Positions 24,064 to 32,836 of a stretch of DNA of 64,000 bases are shown here, in pieces (within the stretch, counting starts at the first letter, position 1; each line of letters begins with the position of its first letter). Position numbers and translations under genes: made by a program. The notes beneath the pieces were generated by a model, which saw only the letters and a list, made by a program, of their open reading frames with translations, was not told where the DNA came from and ran no database searches. The stretch spans positions 1-64,000 of the forward strand of contig NZ_JARUBF010000001.1 in assembly GCF_029626025.1 (NCBI RefSeq), written 5' to 3'. The DNA is from Solwaraspora sp. WMMD406 (GTDB lineage Bacteria > Actinomycetota > Actinomycetes > Mycobacteriales > Micromonosporaceae).

Positions 24064-25100
24064 GCACGGAGCCGGTGATCGCCCGGGTCAACGGCCATCT
24101 GGGGCACTTGACCCTGAACCGGCCGGCGGCCATCAACGCTCTCACCGCCGAGATGATCACCAGCATCCGCCGCATTCTGGCCCGGTGGGCGGTATCTGAC
24201 CGTGTCCGCACAATTCTGATCACCGGCGCCGGCGAGCGTGGACTCTGCGCCGGCGGCGACATCCGCGCCATTCACGCCGACGCCGTGACCGGCGGCACCG
24301 CCTCGCTGGACTTCTGGGCCGACCAGAACCGGCTCGATGCCACCATCGCCGCCTACCCCAAGCCGATCGTGGCCTGGATGGACGGCCTCGTGATGGGTGG
24401 CGGCGTCGGCATCTCCGGCCACGCTTCGCTGCGGGTGGTGACCGAGCGGTCCAGGGTCGCCATGCCCGAGGTCGGCATCGGCTTCCACCCCGACGTCGGC
24501 GGATCGTGGCTGCTGTCCCACGCACCCGGGCAGCTCGGCACCCACCTCGCGCTCACCGGCGTCCCGGTCGACGCCGCGGACGCCATAGCCGCCGGGCTCG
24601 CCGATCACTACATCCCCACTGACCGGCTGCCGGACCTGACACTCGAGCTGGCACGCGGGGACGCCGCCGAGGCGGTCAGGTCGCTTGCCGTCGCCCCGCC
24701 CCGGGCCGAGCTCACCGTCGCCCGGCACTGGATCGACTCCTGCTACTCCGGCGACGATGTGGGCGCGATCGTCGTCCGGCTCGCCACACATCCCGATGCC
24801 GCCGCGCGGGCAGCGGCGGAGGTGATCACTACCCGATCACCCACCTCGTTGGTCGTGACGCTCCGCTCGCTCCGTAGCGCGGCCGTTCTGCCGGATCTAC
24901 CTGCGGCGCTGGTCCAGGAGTACCGGATCTCCGCCGCTTTACTACGATTGCCCGATCTCGTCGAGGGCATCCGTGCCCAGATCATCGACAAGGACCGCCG
25001 ACCTCGGTGGCGGCCCTCGACGCTCGCGGATGTCCCACCGGCGCTCGTCGACACCTGCTTCGCCCCGCCACGCGACCGACCCGACCTGACGCTGGCCTGA
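24060..25100 (+). CDS. 3-hydroxyisobutyryl-CoA hydrolase-like crotonase
   Basis: The protein has 346 residues from a GTG overlapping the upstream stop. It has a crotonase fold: NRPAAINALTAEM (about 20-32), CAGGDIRAIHADA (about 63-75, first oxyanion hole), MDGLVMGGGVGISGHASLRV (about 103-122, second oxyanion hole), then MPEVGIGFHPDVGGSWLL. The length and the C-terminal 110-residue extension with LVEGIRAQIIDKDRRPRW fit the HIBCH (ECH_2) group rather than simple enoyl-CoA hydratases. HIBCH frees 3-hydroxyisobutyrate from its CoA ester in valine catabolism; 3-hydroxypropionyl-CoA is also accepted in known enzymes. It may be the survivor of a truncated valine operon. Confidence 0.85.
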   Translation: MSTEPVIARVNGHLGHLTLNRPAAINALTAEMITSIRRILARWAVSDRVRTILITGAGERGLCAGGDIRAIHADAVTGGTASLDFWADQNRLDATIAAYPKPIVAWMDGLVMGGGVGISGHASLRVVTERSRVAMPEVGIGFHPDVGGSWLLSHAPGQLGTHLALTGVPVDAADAIAAGLADHYIPTDRLPDLTLELARGDAAEAVRSLAVAPPRAELTVARHWIDSCYSGDDVGAIVVRLATHPDAAARAAAEVITTRSPTSLVVTLRSLRSAAVLPDLPAALVQEYRISAALLRLPDLVEGIRAQIIDKDRRPRWRPSTLADVPPALVDTCFAPPRDRPDLTLA

Positions 25101-25139
25101 CGGTCGGTCCTCGGCACCTTGCCCACGAGCGCCGGTGGG

Positions 25140-26123
25140 TCAGGGCGCCGCGATACCGATTTGCTCGATGCGATGACAGGCCGCTTGGTGGTCGGGGCCG
25201 GCAACCCGCAGGGTCGGCGCGGTCAGGCACACCTCGGCGGCATGAACGCAGCGCGGGCTGAACGCGCACCCGTCGGTGTGCGACCCGATGCTGGGCACCT
25301 CGCCGAGCGGCGTGTCGCCCGCTCGCCGGCCGGCGAGCGGTTCGGTCGCGGTCGCCGAGGCCACGAGCATCTGGGTGTACGGGTGCCGGGGGCGGTTGAA
25401 CACCTCTTCGGTCGGCCCGGACTCCACGATCCGGCCGAGATACATAACAGCCATCTGGTGACTGAGGTGCCGCGCGATGTCGATCTCGTGTGTGATGATC
25501 ATGCAGGTGAGGTCGAACGACCGCTGTACGTCGAGGAGCAGGTTGATGATGCGGGCCTTGGTCGTCAGGTCCACGCTCGATGTCGGCTCGTCGAGCAGGA
25601 GTATCGACGGTTCGATGGCCAGCGCCCGCGCGACCACCACCCGTTGCAGCTCACCCACGCTCATCCCGACCGGCAGGCGTGGCAGGTAGTCGGCGGACAG
25701 ACCGACTCGTTCCAGCAGGGCTCCCGCCCGCCGGTCCTGCTCCGCCTGGTCGGTGCCGATGTGGTGTACCCGCAGCGGCTGGGTGAGCGCGTGCCGGATC
25801 GTACGGCTGCGGTTGAGTGACGACAACGGGTTCTGCGGTACGAGCTGCACGGCCCGCCGGTGCCGGCGCAGCGCCCGCCGGTCGCTGATGTCGGTGTCGT
25901 CCACGAAGATGCGCCCGGCCGTGGCCTGGTAGATGCCGGCGATCGTACGGACCAGCGTCGACTTGCCGCAGCCGCTCTCCCCGACCAGCGCCAGTGTCTG
26001 GCCGGGTTCGATGGTCAGCGAGACGTCGTTGACCGCGTGCACGCTGGGCGTACGCATGGTCCGCCACGACCGCCGGCCGTGGAAGGTCTTGGACAGCTCT
26101 TCGACGCGCAGTCGCTGGCTCAT
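25140..26123 (-). CDS. Dpp/Opp-type ABC transporter ATPase 2
   Basis: The ATPase has 327 residues. Walker A GESGCGKST, Q-loop VPQNP, Walker B ILLLDEPTS and H-loop IITHE are intact. The signature is MSVGELQR instead of the usual LSGGQRQR, which may weaken ATP closure on one site. The oligopeptide-type C-terminal extension has Cys residues (GCAFSPRCVHAAEVC) near 283-297 for a possible Fe-S or Zn site. It is last in the minus-strand unit, overlaps the preceding ATPase gene by 4 bp, and pairs with it as the nucleotide-binding heterodimer. Confidence 0.92.
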   Translation of the reverse strand: MSQRLRVEELSKTFHGRRSWRTMRTPSVHAVNDVSLTIEPGQTLALVGESGCGKSTLVRTIAGIYQATAGRIFVDDTDISDRRALRRHRRAVQLVPQNPLSSLNRSRTIRHALTQPLRVHHIGTDQAEQDRRAGALLERVGLSADYLPRLPVGMSVGELQRVVVARALAIEPSILLLDEPTSSVDLTTKARIINLLLDVQRSFDLTCMIITHEIDIARHLSHQMAVMYLGRIVESGPTEEVFNRPRHPYTQMLVASATATEPLAGRRAGDTPLGEVPSIGSHTDGCAFSPRCVHAAEVCLTAPTLRVAGPDHQAACHRIEQIGIAAP

Positions 26124-27133
26124 CGATCCTCCAGAAGATCACCGGGCGGCCAGCCGCCGTCCGGGTAGCGGTGGCAGGCCACCCGGCCGGCGGCAGCCGG
26201 CAGCAGCTGCGGCGTGTCCTCGTGGCAGACGTCGGCGGCGATCGGGCAGCGCGGGGCGAACGAGCAGCCACGCCGGTCCTCCGGCAGGCTGGACACACTT
26301 CCGGCGAGCACCGGCATCGGCTCGCGGGGGGTGTGCCGGCTGGGGATCGCGTCGAGCAGCGCCCGGGTGTAGGGGTGCCTCGGCTGGTCGAAGATTGACC
26401 GTACGTCTCCTTCCTCGACGATGTCGCCGGCGTACATCACGTACACCCGGTCGCAGAGCTGCGCCACCGACCGCAGGTCATGGCTCACGAAGACGATGGC
26501 CAGGCCCAGCTCGTCGCGCAGGTCGCGCAGCAACCGCAGGATCTGGGCGGCCACGGTCGGATCGAGCGTGGTCGTCGGCTCGTCGGCGAACAGCAGCCGT
26601 GGCCGTGCGCCGACCGCCGCGACCGCGACGAGCAGTCGCTGCAGTTGGCCGCCGGAGAACTGGTGCGGATAGTTGTCCAGGCGTCCGGCGACGCCGTCGA
26701 GGCCGACCCGGTGCAACATGTCCGCGATCACCACGTCGATGTCGGTCGACTCACCCGCCCGGTGGCGGCGCAGCAGCCGGCGAATCTGCCGGCGGACCCG
26801 GGTCACCGGGCTGAACGAGGTCATCGGCCGCTGGGGCACCAGGCCGATCTCCCGCCCCCGCACGGCGCGCAGCACCGCATCGCCAGCCGTAGCTAGGTCC
26901 GTCCCGTTGAACAGTATCCGGCCCGAGTGCAGATCGGCGTTCGGCGGGAGCAGGCCGAGTACCGACATCAGCGCCGTGCTCTTGCCGCTGCCCGACTCGC
27001 CGACGATTCCGACCACCTCGCCGGGGTGTACGACGAAGGACACCCCCCGCACGGCCGTACGTGTGCGGCCCTGGCGGCGATATGTCGTCCGCAGGGAGTC
27101 GATCTCCAGCAACGGTTCCACGCGTGTCTCCAT
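26120..27133 (-). CDS. Dpp/Opp-type ABC transporter ATPase 1
   Basis: The ATPase has 337 residues. Walker A is GESGSGKST, the signature FSGGQLQR, Walker B LLFADEPTT and the H-loop FVSHD. The oligo_HPY C-terminal region includes the Cys motif GCSFAPRCPIAADVC. All ATPase motifs are canonical. It lies between the permease gene and the second ATPase in a single transcription unit. Confidence 0.93.
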   Translation of the reverse strand: METRVEPLLEIDSLRTTYRRQGRTRTAVRGVSFVVHPGEVVGIVGESGSGKSTALMSVLGLLPPNADLHSGRILFNGTDLATAGDAVLRAVRGREIGLVPQRPMTSFSPVTRVRRQIRRLLRRHRAGESTDIDVVIADMLHRVGLDGVAGRLDNYPHQFSGGQLQRLLVAVAAVGARPRLLFADEPTTTLDPTVAAQILRLLRDLRDELGLAIVFVSHDLRSVAQLCDRVYVMYAGDIVEEGDVRSIFDQPRHPYTRALLDAIPSRHTPREPMPVLAGSVSSLPEDRRGCSFAPRCPIAADVCHEDTPQLLPAAAGRVACHRYPDGGWPPGDLLEDR

Positions 27134-27140
27134 TCCTGGC

Positions 27141-28097
27141 TCAGTCGCGCAACTGTGGGGACAACCGGTCGGTCAACGCGTCACCGACGAGGTTGAGCCC
27201 GACGATCACGATCATCAGCACCAGCCCGGGCATCACCGAATACCACCATGCGCCGTAGAGCACGTAGTTGCGTGCGTCGTGCAGAAGGTTGCCGAGCGTG
27301 GGGTCCGGAGCCTGGACGCCCAGGCCGAGGAAGCTCAGCGCGGCCTCCGCGAAGATCGCCACCGCCATCCAGAGGAAGGCCTGCACGAACACGGGCGGCA
27401 GCACGTTGATGGAGATCTCCCCGAAGATGATCCGGAACCGGGAGACCCCGATGACCCGTAGCGAATCGGCGTACTCCTCCTCGCGTTCGACCATCGTCGC
27501 CGCGCGGGCCACCCGGGCGAACTTCGGCAATGTGGTGATCGCGATGACGGTGACGACCTGCACCTCGATCGGCGCGGGCAGGCCGAGAATCGTGCCGCCG
27601 CTGGCCCGGCTGAGGCCGAGGAAGACGACACCGAGGATGAACAGCGGCAGCGCCATGATGACGTCGAGGCACCGCATGATCAGCTCGTCGATCCAGGTAC
27701 GGGCGAAGTAGCCGGCGACCATCCCGAGCGGCAGGGCGACGGCCAGGCCCAGCACGACACTGGCGAGCGCCACCACCAGCGACAGGCGTGCGCCGGCGGC
27801 CGTACGGGCGAAGATGTCCCGCCCCAGCTGGTCGGTCCCGAACAGATGCTCCAGGTTGGGTGGGACGAGGATGTCGTCGCCCTGAGCGAGCGGGTCGCCG
27901 CCGACGAACGTGCCGATGACGACCACCGCCAGGTAGGCGACGATCAGGAGCAGACCGATCCGCGACGGCCAGGTCGCGACGACCACCCGGCCCAAGGTGC
28001 GCAGGCCGGCGAGACGCGGCGGTCTCGCCGGGGTGGTGATCGTCTCGGCCGGCGGTGGAGCGGTCGCCGGAACGGGCGGCGTCGACGTCGATTGCAT
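27141..28097 (-). CDS. Dpp/Opp-type ABC permease (DppC-like)
   Basis: The permease has 318 residues. A Pro/Thr-rich cytoplasmic N-terminus (about 1-40) is followed by six predicted membrane segments, the first at about 47-65. The periplasmic signature HLFGTDQLGRDIFAR is at about 84-98. The EAA-loop (YADSLRVIGVSRFRIIFGEI) would dock the ATPases. A typical C-terminal domain ends SPQLRD. It is transcribed with the DppB-like partner 14 bp upstream. Confidence 0.92.
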   Translation of the reverse strand: MQSTSTPPVPATAPPPAETITTPARPPRLAGLRTLGRVVVATWPSRIGLLLIVAYLAVVVIGTFVGGDPLAQGDDILVPPNLEHLFGTDQLGRDIFARTAAGARLSLVVALASVVLGLAVALPLGMVAGYFARTWIDELIMRCLDVIMALPLFILGVVFLGLSRASGGTILGLPAPIEVQVVTVIAITTLPKFARVARAATMVEREEEYADSLRVIGVSRFRIIFGEISINVLPPVFVQAFLWMAVAIFAEAALSFLGLGVQAPDPTLGNLLHDARNYVLYGAWWYSVMPGLVLMIVIVGLNLVGDALTDRLSPQLRD

Positions 28098-28111
28098 GAC
28101 CGCGTTCCTTC

Positions 28112-29089
28112 CTAGAGGTCCCGGACCGAGACCCGCTGGCGGTAGAGTTCACGGACTCTGGGATTGATCACCGCGTACAGCAGGTCGACCACAAGGTTCA
28201 GCACCACGCAGAACAGCGCGATGAACAGGGTGCACCCGATCGCGACCGGGAAGTCCTGCTTCTCGAACGAGTCGATCATCAACTGGCCGATCCCGGGAAT
28301 GGTGAACACCACCTCCACGATCACCGTGCCACCGATCAGGTAGGCCAGGGCCAACCCGATGACCGTCGCCGTCGGAATCATCGCGTTCGGCAGCGCCACC
28401 CGCCCGTTGACCGCCCTCGGCGACAACGACATCGCCCGGGCGAACATGACGTAGTCGCGGCCGAGCGCGTCCAACATGGATACCCGCAGGGTCCGCGCGA
28501 TGATCGCCACGTACGGTAGGGCGAGGACGAGCACCGGCAGGATCATGTGCTGGATGTTGCCGAGCGGGTCCTCGGTCAACGGCACCCAGCCGCCGGTCGG
28601 CACGATCCCCGGTAGGTAGAGACCGAACAGGAACAACAGCAGTAACGCGAGCCAGAAGCCGGGGACGGAGAAGCTGACGAGCGTGCCGACCCGGATCGCC
28701 GTGTCGAGCTTCGACCCGTACCGTGCGCCGGCGAGCCGGCCGAGTGCGACGCCCAGCGGGGTCGCCACGATCAGTGCCACGATCGCCAGTTCGACGGTGG
28801 CCGGGGCCCGCTCCAGCACCTCGGTCAGCACGTCGCGGCCGGTGAAGACGGACTGGCCCAGGTCACCCGTGACGGCGTTGGACAGGTACGCCCAGTAGCG
28901 TTCCGGCAGCGACCCGTCCAGCCCCATCAGCGTACGGATGGCAGCCACGTCCTCCTCGGTGGCGTACGCGCCGGCGTAGATCCGGGCCGGGTCGCCGGGG
29001 GCGAAGTCCACCAGCACGAACACCAGGGTGGCCACCGCCAGGAGGACGACGAACGAACCGATCACCCGCCGGACCACGTATCCTGCCAT
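28112..29089 (-). CDS. Dpp/Opp-type ABC permease (DppB-like)
   Basis: The permease has 325 residues. The N-terminal membrane segment VVRRVIGSFVVLLAVATLVFVLV is canonical for DppB, followed by FAPGDPARIYAG and five more spans. The EAA-loop region is RTLRVSMLDALGRDYVMFARA. It forms the translocation pore with the DppC-like protein. It starts directly after hyuB, tying the importer to the hydantoinase pair. Confidence 0.92.
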   Translation of the reverse strand: MAGYVVRRVIGSFVVLLAVATLVFVLVDFAPGDPARIYAGAYATEEDVAAIRTLMGLDGSLPERYWAYLSNAVTGDLGQSVFTGRDVLTEVLERAPATVELAIVALIVATPLGVALGRLAGARYGSKLDTAIRVGTLVSFSVPGFWLALLLLFLFGLYLPGIVPTGGWVPLTEDPLGNIQHMILPVLVLALPYVAIIARTLRVSMLDALGRDYVMFARAMSLSPRAVNGRVALPNAMIPTATVIGLALAYLIGGTVIVEVVFTIPGIGQLMIDSFEKQDFPVAIGCTLFIALFCVVLNLVVDLLYAVINPRVRELYRQRVSVRDL

Positions 29090-29095
29090 CGATCG

Positions 29096-30820
29096 CTACT
29101 CCTCTTCCGAAGGGTTCCGCCGGCCGTACACCGCCTGTGCGCGGGCCATGGTGATGTAGCCGTCGCGGAGGTCGGCCGTGACGGCGGCCGGAGGGCGGTG
29201 TCGGGGATCGCCCCACCCGCCTCCGCCGGGTGAGCGCAGTGTCACGCCGTCGCCGGGTCTCAGCCGCACGTGCCGCACCTTCGCACCGGGGAGGTCCCGT
29301 CGTCGCCCCTCCACGTCCAGGTGCACGGTCAACGCCCGGGCGTCGGTGCCGCCGCGCACGCCGAACGGGGCGAACCGCGCCCGGTCCCCGATGATGCTGA
29401 TCGACACCGACGGGTCGAGAGACGTGATCTGGTAGGTGTTGCCCAGTCCACCGCGGTGCAGACCGTCGCCGGCGGAGTCGGCCGTCAGCTCGATGCGGTC
29501 GAATCGGATCGGGAACCGTCGTTCCATCGTCTCCACCGGCGGGTACTTCGCGGTTCCGTGGGGCGGTGGCGCGTTGACGAGCCCGTCGTCGTCGGGAAGC
29601 GCGCCCATGCCCCCGGCGGCTGGCAGCGGGATCGCCGCGGGTCGTCCGTCGCGGCCGGTCGCGGACAGGGACATGACCGCTGATGTCCCGAACCAGTCGG
29701 CGGGCACGTGCTCGGGCACACACCTGCCGAGTGCGCCCAGCACGACGGTGATCACCCGGGAGGCGCAGTCGAGGTAGCCGCCGACGGGCGCGGGCCGGAC
29801 CGCGTTGAGGAAGGAGCTGTCGTCGATGACGAGCCTGACCGGCTCGAGCGCGCCCCCGTTGACCGGCAGGTCCGGGAACATGTGCTTGATCGCGATGAAC
29901 GCGGCGGCCGCCGTCGTGTCCCGGCTGAGATTCATCGGACCGCGGGCAGGGCCGGCCGAACCGGTGAAGTCGAAGGTCATCGTGTCGCCGGCGATCCGTA
30001 GGGCGAGGCGCAGCAGCATCGGCCCGCCGCCGGCACCGTCGTCGTCGAGGTGGTCCTCGAACGGGTACTCCCCGTCCGGCAGCTCGGCGACGATCTGCCG
30101 CATCCGCTGGGCCGCCCGCGTCCGCAGCTGCGCGATCGCGGCCCGCACGGTGCCGGCACCGTATCGGGCCAGCAGTTCGTCCATGCGGCGTCGGCCGACC
30201 CGGAGTCCGTTGAGCATCGCTTCGAGGTCGGCTCGCTGCAGCTGTGGTGCCCGGATGTTGCCGAAGATCAGATCCGCGACGTCAGGGCATTCCCGGCCGG
30301 CCCGGTGCAGCAGCACAGGCGGGATACGCAGCCCTTCCTCGTAGCACTCGGTCGCGTCCGGCACGACCGAGCCAGGAAGGCTGCCGCCGATGTCCAGCCA
30401 GTGTCCACTCGTCGCCAGCCAGCAGAACAGTTCGCCGTCGACGAGGTAGGGAGCGAGGAGTTTGACGTCCGGCGCGTGGGTTCCTCCGGCGTACGGGTCG
30501 TTGAAGATGTAGACATCGCCGCCGCGCAAGTCGTCGAGCCGACCGCGCTCACGCAACAGCCCGATGGTACGGCCGACGGCGTATCCCATACCTGCGACGA
30601 AGATCGGCATGCTGTCCGGCCCCTGGGCGATCGTCGCGCCGTCCATCGCGTCGTAGAGGCCGGACGCGCGGTCGTCCATCTCGGAGATGACCGGGGAGAA
30701 GGCCGACCGCACCAGGGTGGTGTCCATCTCGGTGGCGACCTGTTGTAACGCCGCCCGCAGGACCGCCAGTGTCGTGGGATCGACGTCGGCGCTCGGACGT
30801 CGATCGTCGCCGGCCGTCAT
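29096..30820 (-). CDS. hyuB: hydantoinase B / oxoprolinase beta-type subunit
   Basis: The subunit has 574 residues. It contains the family block GDVYIFNDPYAGGTHAPDVKLL (about 101-122), GHWLDIGG, YEEGLRIPPV and the late segment HRGGLGNTYQI. It pairs with HyuA in ATP-dependent ring opening of hydantoins, N-methylhydantoin or 5-oxoproline, or acts like the beta subunit of acetone/acetophenone carboxylases. Overlap with hyuA (ATGA) supports a stoichiometric complex in the cytoplasm. The substrate is not predictable from sequence; the adjoining importer and amidase-type genes favour a cyclic amide or ureide. Confidence 0.9.
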   Translation of the reverse strand: MTAGDDRRPSADVDPTTLAVLRAALQQVATEMDTTLVRSAFSPVISEMDDRASGLYDAMDGATIAQGPDSMPIFVAGMGYAVGRTIGLLRERGRLDDLRGGDVYIFNDPYAGGTHAPDVKLLAPYLVDGELFCWLATSGHWLDIGGSLPGSVVPDATECYEEGLRIPPVLLHRAGRECPDVADLIFGNIRAPQLQRADLEAMLNGLRVGRRRMDELLARYGAGTVRAAIAQLRTRAAQRMRQIVAELPDGEYPFEDHLDDDGAGGGPMLLRLALRIAGDTMTFDFTGSAGPARGPMNLSRDTTAAAAFIAIKHMFPDLPVNGGALEPVRLVIDDSSFLNAVRPAPVGGYLDCASRVITVVLGALGRCVPEHVPADWFGTSAVMSLSATGRDGRPAAIPLPAAGGMGALPDDDGLVNAPPPHGTAKYPPVETMERRFPIRFDRIELTADSAGDGLHRGGLGNTYQITSLDPSVSISIIGDRARFAPFGVRGGTDARALTVHLDVEGRRRDLPGAKVRHVRLRPGDGVTLRSPGGGGWGDPRHRPPAAVTADLRDGYITMARAQAVYGRRNPSEEE

Positions 30821-32826
30821 GACTGTTCCCGGATGAGCAGGTTCCGCTCCGCGTCGACATCGGCCACGTACCCGGCTTCGAGGTAGACCGTGGCGTCCTC
30901 GCTGGACAGCAGCAGCGGCCCGAGCAGGTGCTCGCCCGGCTGCACCTCGTCCCGGTGCCGGGCCGCGGCATCGGAGGCGATGATCGGGGCGCCGGTACGG
31001 GGCGTCGCCGGCCGAACTCCCGCCGCTGCGGCTCCGTGCCGGGCCACCAGCGTCGATCTCAGTGTGACGATCTCGACCAGGCCGTCTGCCAACGTCCGGC
31101 CGTACCGCAGCCGGTAGGCGTCCCGGAACCGCCGCTCCGCCCCGGCGCGGCTGATCGGTCGTTCGAGCGGGACCCGCAAGTGATGGCTCTGCCCTCGGTA
31201 GCGCATGTCGCCCTCCACGACGATGTCGACGTCACGAGCCGCGATGCCTGTCTCGGTCAGCCGCTCTCGCAGCGTCTGCTCCTGGTCGTCGAGCATCCGG
31301 TGCAGCGTGGCCACGGTGTCCGCGTCGTCCAGCTGAGCTGCCGTGGTCGGCCACGATCGGCTGTTCTCGTACCGCAGGTCGGCCAGGGCACAACCGAGCG
31401 CGCTGACCAGTCCGGGTCGGGGCGGTACGAGAGCCGCCCGCATGCCGGTCTCCCGTAGCAACGGGCACACGTGCAATCCGCCACCTCCACCGAACACGAC
31501 GAGCGTGAACTCGCGTGGGTCGTGGCCGCGGGCGGTCAGTACCGACCGGATCGCGTTACCCATCGTGGTGGTGGCCACGGCCAGGATGCCCGACGCAGCC
31601 TCCTGCGCCGAGATACCCAGCGCGTCGGCGACCGGCTTGACAGCTGCCGCAGCGAATTCGGGGTCGAGCCGGTGTTGCCGGCCGGTGCCGAACCGGGCGT
31701 CCGGGTCGATACGGCCCAGCAGCAGGGCGGCGTCTGTGACCGTGGGCGCGGTACCACCGAGGCCGTAGCAGGCGGGACCCGGATCGGCACCGGCCGATTC
31801 CGGCCCCACGGTCAGCACGCCGAGCTCGTCGACGCGCGCGATGCTGCCACCGCCGGCGCCGACCGCCACGACGTCCACGCTTGACGTGACCAGCGGGAGC
31901 CGGAAGCCGAGGGCCGCGTCATTGACGTATCGTGGCCGGCCGTCGACGACGACCGACACGTCGGAGCTGGTGCCGCCGATGTCGCAGGTGACCAGGTTGG
32001 TCAGCCCGGCACGCCCGGCGAGCCCGACCGCCGCGAGCACGCCGGCCACCGGGCCTGAGCGGGCTACACCGATCGCCAGATCACGGGTCTGCTCGATCGA
32101 GGCGACCCCACCGTTGGACTGCATCACGAGCACGTCGCCGGTGTGCCCGATGTCGGCCAGCCGGCCCGCGAGTCGCCCCAGATAGGCTCCGACCACCGGT
32201 TGCAGGTAGCCGTTGGTAGCCGCGGTGGCGAACCGGACGAACTCCCCGGCCTCGGCGTAGACATCAGCCGAGCCGGTCACGTAACGCGGTTCGGGCCAGA
32301 ATTCGCGCAGCGCCGCCATCGCCTGTTGTTCATGGCGGCGATTGACGTCGGAGTGCAGAAAGCAGACCACGACCGCCTGGACGCCGGCCGACAGCAGCTG
32401 CCGGCCGGCGTCGCGTACCTCGTCCAGGTCCAGCGCTTCGACCACGACTCCGTCGTGAGCCAGCCGCTCACGGACCTCGATCCGGTCGCGCCGGGCCACG
32501 ACCGGCCGGTGCGCACCGGCGAAGCCGTAGATCTCCGGCCGGTCCCGGCGCCCCATCTCGACCACGTCGCGGAAGCCGCGGGTGGTGATGATGCCGCATC
32601 GGGCACCAGTGCGGGCGATGATCGCATTGGTCGCGACCGTCGTGCTGTGAACCAGAAGGGTCCGGGCGTCCCGCTCCGTGCGGATCTGTTCCACAGCGGC
32701 GGCGATGGCGCGCGACGGATCGTCCGGCGTGGACGGGACCTTCGCCACGCAGACGTGGCGGCCGGCCTCGACGAGCACGGCGTCGGTGAACGTGCCCCCG
32801 ACGTCGACCCCGATGACGCGCGTCAT
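30817..32826 (-). CDS. hyuA: hydantoinase A / oxoprolinase alpha-type subunit
   Basis: The subunit has 669 residues with an ASKHA-type nucleotide-binding fold. The N-terminal phosphate loop VIGVDVGGTFTDAVL is at residues 4-18, and the second, DIGGTSSDVSVVVDG, at about 286-300. Typical HyuA blocks are ATNAIIARTGARCGIITTRGFRDV and FGGGGGLHVCPL. It hydrolyses ATP to activate the ring amide for hydrolysis with HyuB. The gene follows the substrate-binding protein gene by 10 bp. Confidence 0.92.
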   Translation of the reverse strand: MTRVIGVDVGGTFTDAVLVEAGRHVCVAKVPSTPDDPSRAIAAAVEQIRTERDARTLLVHSTTVATNAIIARTGARCGIITTRGFRDVVEMGRRDRPEIYGFAGAHRPVVARRDRIEVRERLAHDGVVVEALDLDEVRDAGRQLLSAGVQAVVVCFLHSDVNRRHEQQAMAALREFWPEPRYVTGSADVYAEAGEFVRFATAATNGYLQPVVGAYLGRLAGRLADIGHTGDVLVMQSNGGVASIEQTRDLAIGVARSGPVAGVLAAVGLAGRAGLTNLVTCDIGGTSSDVSVVVDGRPRYVNDAALGFRLPLVTSSVDVVAVGAGGGSIARVDELGVLTVGPESAGADPGPACYGLGGTAPTVTDAALLLGRIDPDARFGTGRQHRLDPEFAAAAVKPVADALGISAQEAASGILAVATTTMGNAIRSVLTARGHDPREFTLVVFGGGGGLHVCPLLRETGMRAALVPPRPGLVSALGCALADLRYENSRSWPTTAAQLDDADTVATLHRMLDDQEQTLRERLTETGIAARDVDIVVEGDMRYRGQSHHLRVPLERPISRAGAERRFRDAYRLRYGRTLADGLVEIVTLRSTLVARHGAAAAGVRPATPRTGAPIIASDAAARHRDEVQPGEHLLGPLLLSSEDATVYLEAGYVADVDAERNLLIREQS

Positions 32827-32836
32827 CCCCGTCGTC

